DNA of 64,000 nucleotides, taken from contig CAVXTB010000006.1 of the NCBI GenBank assembly GCA_963764585.1, positions 558,001 through 622,000 of the forward strand. Direction: 5' to 3'. A program made the position numbers and the translations under genes. A model generated the notes under the pieces. The model was not told the DNA's origin. It saw only the letters and a list, made by a program, of their open reading frames with translations, and ran no database searches. The stretch is from JAOPZW01 sp963764585. Lineage in GTDB: Bacteria; Actinomycetota; Thermoleophilia; Solirubrobacterales; Solirubrobacteraceae. Positions 59,370 to 64,000 of this stretch are shown here, piece by piece. Within the stretch, counting starts at the first letter, position 1. The number at the start of each line of letters is the position of its first letter.

Positions 59370-61411
59370 GCCGCCGGCAGCTCCGCGCGCACCGTCGTCC
59401 CGGCGCCGACCGGGCTGCTGACCGACAGCTTGCCGCCGAGCGCCTCGACGCGGTCGACGAGCCCGCGCAGGCCCGACCCCCCGCGCTCGTCGGCGCCGCC
59501 GACGCCGTCGTCGACGACCTCGACGACCGCCCGCGCGCCGGTGTGGCTCACGCGCACCTGCGCCTGGGAGGCCTGCGCGTACTTGGCGACGTTCGTCAGC
59601 GCCTCGGCGACGACGTAGTACGCGGCGGCCTCGACGGGCTTGGGCAGGCGGTTGTCGAGCGCGACCGCGACGTCGACGGGCAGCGGCGCGCGCTGCGCGA
59701 GCGCGTCGACCGCGGCCGGCAGCCCGTGATCGCTGAGGATCGCGGGATGCAGGCCGCGCGCGAGCTCGCGCAGCTCCTCCAGGGCGAGCGCGAGCTCGTC
59801 GCCCGCGCCCTCCAGCAGCGTTCGCAGCTCCGAGTCGCCGGCGCGGCGCGCCGCGAGGCGGACGTTCAGCGACGTGGCGATCAGCCGCTGCTGGGCGCCG
59901 TCGTGCAGGTTGCGCTCCAGGCGCCGGCGCTCGGCGTCACCCGCCGCCACGATGCGCGCGCGCGAGGCCGCGAGCTGCTCGCGGGCCTGCGCATTGGCGA
60001 GCGCCTGGGCGGCGAGGTCGGCGAAGTTGGCCACGTGCTGCTCGGCGCCGCGCGGGAACGGCGTCCCGGTGCTCGAGATGATCACCGCGCCCCACAGCGT
60101 GCCCGCGAGCATCACCGGCGCGCCGACGGCGGCGTGGATCCCGCGGTCGCGCAGCGCGTCGGCCAGCTCGCCGCTCATGCCGTCGAGCGAGTCGTAGCGG
60201 GCCGGCCGGCCGGTGCGCCAGATCCGGGGGGCGATCGTCTCGCCGTCGAGCGGGACCGTCGTGCCGACCGGCAGCGTGTCGAGGCCGTCGCTCCACGCCG
60301 CCATCGTCAGCGCGGTGCCGTCGCCGTTGAAGCGGATGATGTTCGCGATCCGCCCGTGCAGGGCGCGCCCGACCTCCTCGGCGACCAGGTCGAAGAGGCG
60401 CTCGGGCTCGACCTCGGCGGCGACGGCCGTGGCGACGCGTCGCAGCGCGGCCTGCTCGTCGGCCATCCGCTGCAGCGAGCGCTCGCTCTCCTTGCTTTCG
60501 GTGACGTCGCGCAGGTAGCCGCAGAACAGCGGCGCCCCCGGCAGGTCGGGGCGCGTGACGGCCAGCTCGACGGGGAACACGCTGCCGTCCGCGCGCATCG
60601 CGGTCAGGTCGACCGGGTGGCCGACGATGCGCGACGCGCCCGTCTCCATGTAGCGGCGCAGGCCGCGGCGGTGCTCGTCGCGGATGTCCGGCGGGATCAT
60701 CAGCTCGGCCAGCTCCTTGCCGATCATGTCCTCGGCCGTATAGCCGAACGTCGCCTCGGTGGCGTCGTTGACCTCGACGATGAGCCCCTCGCCGTCCATC
60801 GTGATGATGCAGTCGAACGACGCGTTGAGGATCGCGCTCTTGCGCGCATCGCTCTCGGCCAGCGCGTGCGTCGCGCGGCAGCGTTCGACGAACTGCCCGA
60901 TCTGCGACCCGAGGCTCGTCATCGTCGCCAGCAGCTCGTCGTCGGGCGCGCGCTCGGCAGCGGCGAAGAACTCCATGACGGCCAGCAGGTCGCCGCTGCC
61001 GCGGATCGGGAACGCGAAGGCCGAGAGCAGGCCCGCCTTCGCCGCGGCGTCGGCGCGCGGGAGCTGCCGTGGGTGCTGCTTGGCGTCGGCGATCCACGCG
61101 GAGCGCCCGGTCTGCCACACCTCGCCCGGGAGCCCCTGCCCGGGCGCCAGCCTCGTGGCGCGGCTGGCCTGCACGAACGCGTCGTCGGGCACCGACACCG
61201 CCTGCCAGGTCAGCTCGCAGCGCAGGACCGAGCCCTCCTCGTCGGCGGGCGCCCACAGGGCGCCGAAGTCCCACGCCAGCGCGGTGCCGATCGCCTCCAG
61301 CAGCTGCGGGTGCGCGTCGTGCTCGTTGGCCATCGACGCGAGGACGCGAGCGACCGCGTGCTCGGTGCGCAGGAGCACGGCGACGTCGGACGGCTGAGCG
61401 ACGGTGGGCAT
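59366..61411 (-). CDS. GAF-PAS-GAF sensor histidine kinase (NarL-partner type)
   Basis: A 681-residue cytoplasmic kinase. GAF 1 is at about 12-180. PAS is at about 190-312 (ILNASFDCIITMDGEGLIVEVNDATEATFGY), with a PAC end FCGYLRDVTE. GAF 2 is at about 325-480. HisKA_3 has the phospho-acceptor in RRLERNLHDGAQQRLIA and HATPase_c has VVAEALTNVAKYAQAS and DDGVGGADERGGSGLRGL. No transmembrane segment. The cognate regulator is not adjacent. It converges on the pspA operon. Confidence 0.92.
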   Translation of the reverse strand: MPTVAQPSDVAVLLRTEHAVARVLASMANEHDAHPQLLEAIGTALAWDFGALWAPADEEGSVLRCELTWQAVSVPDDAFVQASRATRLAPGQGLPGEVWQTGRSAWIADAKQHPRQLPRADAAAKAGLLSAFAFPIRGSGDLLAVMEFFAAAERAPDDELLATMTSLGSQIGQFVERCRATHALAESDARKSAILNASFDCIITMDGEGLIVEVNDATEATFGYTAEDMIGKELAELMIPPDIRDEHRRGLRRYMETGASRIVGHPVDLTAMRADGSVFPVELAVTRPDLPGAPLFCGYLRDVTESKESERSLQRMADEQAALRRVATAVAAEVEPERLFDLVAEEVGRALHGRIANIIRFNGDGTALTMAAWSDGLDTLPVGTTVPLDGETIAPRIWRTGRPARYDSLDGMSGELADALRDRGIHAAVGAPVMLAGTLWGAVIISSTGTPFPRGAEQHVANFADLAAQALANAQAREQLAASRARIVAAGDAERRRLERNLHDGAQQRLIATSLNVRLAARRAGDSELRTLLEGAGDELALALEELRELARGLHPAILSDHGLPAAVDALAQRAPLPVDVAVALDNRLPKPVEAAAYYVVAEALTNVAKYAQASQAQVRVSHTGARAVVEVVDDGVGGADERGGSGLRGLVDRVEALGGKLSVSSPVGAGTTVRAELPAA

Positions 61412-61473
61412 CGGGGAAGCTTGAAGGACCGCGAGCCTCCCACATCAGGGGGTCGATCGCACGCCGCGAGCGC

Positions 61474-61513
61474 TTGACACCACGGAATCGGTAAGCGTAG
61501 GCTAACGGTAAGC
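61474..61513 (+). promoter_or_regulatory. promoter and candidate ArsR sites
   Basis: TTGACA (61474-61479), an 18-bp spacer and TAGGCT (61498-61503) lie 11 nt before the ATG. Direct repeats CGGTAAGC at 61489-61496 and 61506-61513 straddle the -10 box, 17 bp apart. They are probable operator half-sites for autoregulation by the ArsR protein. Confidence 0.55.
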
Positions 61514-61514
61514 C

Positions 61515-61835
61515 ATGACGAACGTAGCCGCCGCCATGACCGCGCTGGGCGATCCGACTCGACAGGCGATCCTCGAGCGCCTGGCCGGCGGACCGCTCGC
61601 CGTGGGCGAGCTGGCCGCCGAGCTGCCGGTGACCCGCCCCGCCGTCTCGCAGCACCTCAAGGTGCTCAAGGAGGCCGGGCTGGTCGTCGACCGCAAGGTC
61701 GGCACGCGGCGCCTGTACCAGGTCGATCCGCAGGCGCTCGCCGACCTGCGGGCCTACTTCGACTCCTTCTGGGACCAGGCGCTCGCCGCATTCAGGACGG
61801 CGGCCGAGAGCCAGGAGGACCGAGCCGATGACTGA
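61515..61835 (+). CDS. ArsR-family transcriptional regulator
   Basis: A 106-residue winged-helix repressor: MTALGDPTRQAILERLAGGPLAVGELAAELPVTRPAVSQHLKVLKEAGLV, then the wing KVGTRRLYQVDP. There is no CxC metal motif in helix 3. This is the type that precedes SRPBCC/AHSA1 genes, and the next gene is exactly that (8-bp overlap). It likely represses its own three-gene operon. Signal unknown. Confidence 0.93.
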   Translation: MTNVAAAMTALGDPTRQAILERLAGGPLAVGELAAELPVTRPAVSQHLKVLKEAGLVVDRKVGTRRLYQVDPQALADLRAYFDSFWDQALAAFRTAAESQEDRADD

Positions 61836-62331
61836 TCAGATGAGCGCCGCCGGACCGAGTGGCGCGAGCGCCAACGCCGTGCGCCGCAGCCTGAGCGTGC
61901 AGGGCCCGCCCGACCACGCGTTCGCCGTGTTCACCGACGCGATGTCGGCGTGGTGGCCGCTGCAGACCCATACGATCGGCGCGCAGCCGGCCGCGGCCGC
62001 GATCATCGAGCCGCGCACCGGCGGGCGCTGGTTCGAGCGCGCCGCGGACGGCAGCGAGACCGACTGGGGGCGGGTGCTCGTGTGGGAGCCGCCGCATCGT
62101 CTCGTGCTGTCGTGGGAGATCACGCCCGACTGGCGCCACGACCCGGCGATCGCCACCGAGGTCGAGGTCTCCTTCCGGGCGCAGGACGGCGATCGCACAC
62201 GCGTCGAGCTCGAGCACCGCGGCCTGCAGACCTACGGCGACCAGGCCGAGCAGATGCGCGCGACGTTCGCCGCGTCCGAGGGCGGATGGGGCCATCTGCT
62301 CGGGCTCTACACGGCCGCCACCGAGCGCTGA
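61828..62331 (+). CDS. SRPBCC/AHSA1-type protein
   Basis: A 167-residue protein with the AHSA1 START-like pattern: RSLSVQGPPDHAFAVFTDAMSAWWP, IEPRTGGRWFERAADGSE and WGRVLVWEPPHRLVLSWEI. Common as the second gene of ArsR operons. Ligand unknown. The ATG lies inside the end of arsR, and its TGA overlaps the next ATG (TGATG). Confidence 0.88.
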   Translation: MTDQMSAAGPSGASANAVRRSLSVQGPPDHAFAVFTDAMSAWWPLQTHTIGAQPAAAAIIEPRTGGRWFERAADGSETDWGRVLVWEPPHRLVLSWEITPDWRHDPAIATEVEVSFRAQDGDRTRVELEHRGLQTYGDQAEQMRATFAASEGGWGHLLGLYTAATER

Positions 62332-62609
62332 TGTTCGTAGCGATCGCCGTCCACCACGCCAGCCCCGAGCACGTCGAGGACTTCGTCGCCTTCATGCGGC
62401 GCGTGATCGCGACGGTCGGCGAGCCGCCCGGTCTCGTCGACTTCCACGGCTATCGCGACGCGCAATCCAGCCGCCTCGTCGGCGTGTCGCACTGGGAGTC
62501 CGCCGAGGCCTTCCAGGCCGCGCTCCCGCTGATCGGCAGCCTGGCCCACGAGCGCCGCGACGAGTGGTCCGAGCGGCCCGACGACGTGCTGATGCTCACC
62601 CGCATCTGA
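62331..62609 (+). CDS. antibiotic-biosynthesis-monooxygenase (ABM) domain protein
   Basis: A 92-residue protein with a dimeric alpha-beta barrel pattern: MFVAIAVHHASPEHVEDFVAFMRRVIA, then FHGYRDAQSSRLVGVSHWESAEAFQAAL. The ABM fold includes quinone-type oxygenases and heme-degrading enzymes. As the last gene of the ArsR operon it probably acts on the same ligand as the SRPBCC protein. Function otherwise unknown. Confidence 0.82.
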   Translation: MFVAIAVHHASPEHVEDFVAFMRRVIATVGEPPGLVDFHGYRDAQSSRLVGVSHWESAEAFQAALPLIGSLAHERRDEWSERPDDVLMLTRI

Positions 62610-62632
62610 CAGCGCGGGCGGCCTGACGCCGG

Positions 62633-64000
62633 CTAGAGCGACGCGGGCTCGGACCCGGCCGGGTCCGGGGCCACGCAGGTGCGGTTGCGCCCGCCGCGCT
62701 TGGCGGCGTACAGCGCGGCGTCGGCCTCGCCGATCAGCTTCTCGGTCGGGCTCGAGCCGTCCCACTGGCTCACGCCTGCGGAGAACGTCAGCCCGTTGAG
62801 CGGCAGGCGGTGCAGGCGGTGCACGAGGTCGGCGGCGCTGGCCGCATCGCAGCCGGGGAGCAGCAGGCCGAACTCCTCGCCGCCCCAGCGCGCCAGGACG
62901 TCGGTCTCGCGCAGGTTCTCGCGCCACAGGTTGGCGGCCAGCGCCAGCAGCCGGTCGCCGCCCTGATGGCCGTAATGGTCGTTGTAGGCCTTGAAGTGGT
63001 CGAGGTCGAGCATGACGACCGAGAGCGGCTGCCCGGTGCGCCGTGCGACGCGGCGCTCGTGATCGAGCAGCTCCTGCCAGGCGCGCCGGTTGGGCAGCCC
63101 GGTCAGCTCGTCGGTGCGCGACAGCTCGGCGAGGCGCTTGAGCAGGTCGGCGCGCTCCATCGCGGTCGCGGCCTCGCCGGCGAAGACCTCGAGGACGGGC
63201 TCGATCTCGGCGGGGAGCGCCGGGATGGCAGGCGCCCAGCGCAGGACGAGCACGCCGCGGACCTGCCCGGCATGCCCGATCGGCCCGAAGTACAGCGACG
63301 CGCTCTGCGCCTCGTCCCCGCCTGCTCGCAGGATGGCCTGGTTGACGTGCGGACTTCCGGCCCCCTGCGCGACGAACAGCGGCCGCCCGGTGCTCCAGGC
63401 GACGCGCGACCCGTCCTGGGGCTGGTCATGACCGACCGGGATCGGGATGGGCGCGAGGTCGCTGCGGATCGTGTTGTGCAGCACGCCCTGGATGTCGGCC
63501 TCCCAGATCGCCGCGGTGGTGGCGCCGGTGACCTCGACCGCGACGTCGCAGATCGTGCGCCGCGCGTCGTCGGGGTCGGAGTGACCCATCGCGCGCGTCA
63601 CGGACGCGATCGCGGCGAGCTCGTCGGCCCGCCGGCGCATGGCGTCCTCGTGCGCGCGGCGCTCGGTGATGTCGCGGATCGTGTTGACGAAGGCCACGCT
63701 GCCGTCGCCGAGGTCGGCGGCCGCGCAGTTGATCGCCGCCGGGAAGCGCTCGCCGTCGGCGCGCATGAGCACGATCTCGAACTCGCTGCCGCCGGCGGCG
63801 ACGACCTCCTGGCGGATGTCCTCGGACTCGTCGAGCAGCTCGGGCGGCCAGAAGGGGAACGGCGGCCGCGCGCCGAGGAGCTGCTCGCGGGCGAAGCCGG
63901 TGATCCGTGTCAGGGCCGGGTTGACCGCGATGATCTCCCCGTCGCGCGTGAGCGCGAACCCTTCCGTCATCGCGCCGAGGATCGCCGAGGCGTGCGCATT
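62633..64000 (-). CDS. PAS-GAF-GGDEF diguanylate cyclase (5' end outside window)
   Basis: At least 455 residues. The frame is open to the window edge, and residues before the ATG at 63970 (SAILGA) fit a PAS start, so the protein is longer. PAS: TRDGEIIAVNPALTRITGFAREQLLG; PAC end FVNTIRDITER. A GAF-like domain is in the middle. GGDEF has ELSRTDELTGLPNRRAWQELL, active site RWGGEEFGLLLPG and I-site RETD five residues before. It makes cyclic di-GMP; the signal is unknown. Confidence 0.9.
   Translation of the reverse strand, partial: NAHASAILGAMTEGFALTRDGEIIAVNPALTRITGFAREQLLGARPPFPFWPPELLDESEDIRQEVVAAGGSEFEIVLMRADGERFPAAINCAAADLGDGSVAFVNTIRDITERRAHEDAMRRRADELAAIASVTRAMGHSDPDDARRTICDVAVEVTGATTAAIWEADIQGVLHNTIRSDLAPIPIPVGHDQPQDGSRVAWSTGRPLFVAQGAGSPHVNQAILRAGGDEAQSASLYFGPIGHAGQVRGVLVLRWAPAIPALPAEIEPVLEVFAGEAATAMERADLLKRLAELSRTDELTGLPNRRAWQELLDHERRVARRTGQPLSVVMLDLDHFKAYNDHYGHQGGDRLLALAANLWRENLRETDVLARWGGEEFGLLLPGCDAASAADLVHRLHRLPLNGLTFSAGVSQWDGSSPTEKLIGEADAALYAAKRGGRNRTCVAPDPAGSEPASL

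Overview
The window is chromosomal DNA from a very GC-rich actinobacterium. GTG and TTG starts are frequent, genes are packed with ATGA/GTGA overlaps, and several families are typical of high-GC actinobacteria (PspA with its small partner, DUF3417-type glucan phosphorylase, RskA-like anti-sigma factor, acyl-CoA dehydrogenase pairs). The cysS-rlmB-sigH order and the SigH-like sigma factor suggest a deep lineage such as Thermoleophilia/Solirubrobacterales. That placement is an inference; no rRNA is present. I see no transposase, integrase, phage, CRISPR or large biosynthetic cluster.

Layout. 0-4.6 kb: end of a surface beta-propeller protein, then minus-strand lipid and secreted-protein genes and an SCP2-hydrolase fusion. 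4.7-8.5 kb: cysS-rlmB-sigH and small genes. 8.5-14.9 kb: a nucleoside-hydrolase lipoprotein, small proteins, and a TetR-controlled copper module (multicopper oxidase, beta-helix protein, cupredoxin). 15-19.8 kb: secreted proteins, one frameshifted, and tRNA-Thr(UGU). 20-25.2 kb: an acyltransferase/glycerol-3-phosphate dehydrogenase-like fusion, two ECF sigma factors with membrane partners, and a rhomboid protease. 25.2-31.6 kb: a BtuF-like protein, a CBS-domain membrane protein, GST, and beta-oxidation genes around a palindromic operator. 31.6-36.6 kb: a two-component system with three exported proteins carrying Gly/Asp- or His-rich tails, then xseB and xseA. 36.6-45.7 kb: a GAF-GGDEF protein, an acyl-CoA dehydrogenase pair, a flavin oxidase and a large LuxR-type ATPase. 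45.7-53.8 kb: an amino-acid permease with an Lrp regulator, an ECF sigma factor coupled to a 5'-truncated amidase, glgP and a cell-wall-type lipoprotein. 53.9-57.3 kb: a c-di-AMP riboswitch driving an NlpC/P60 hydrolase and a CarS-like protein, a degraded substrate-binding gene, and a stand-alone PheRS-like protein behind a structured leader. 57.3-64 kb: guanine deaminase, thioesterase, pspA and partner, a large sensor kinase, an ArsR operon, and a PAS-GAF-GGDEF protein cut by the window edge.

Recurrent themes. Many genes appear to be translated from leaderless mRNAs: a TANNNT box lies 7-9 nt before the start codon. Two genes seem to start at CTG inside a CTGA overlap. Three gene-free intervals (19.3-19.8, 27.5-27.8 and 56.75-57.3 kb) hold hairpins, and two of them share a diverged non-coding repeat. 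The best leads are the copper module, the PheRS-like gene with its leader, the acyltransferase-GpsA fusion, the riboswitch operon and the structured sigH leader.
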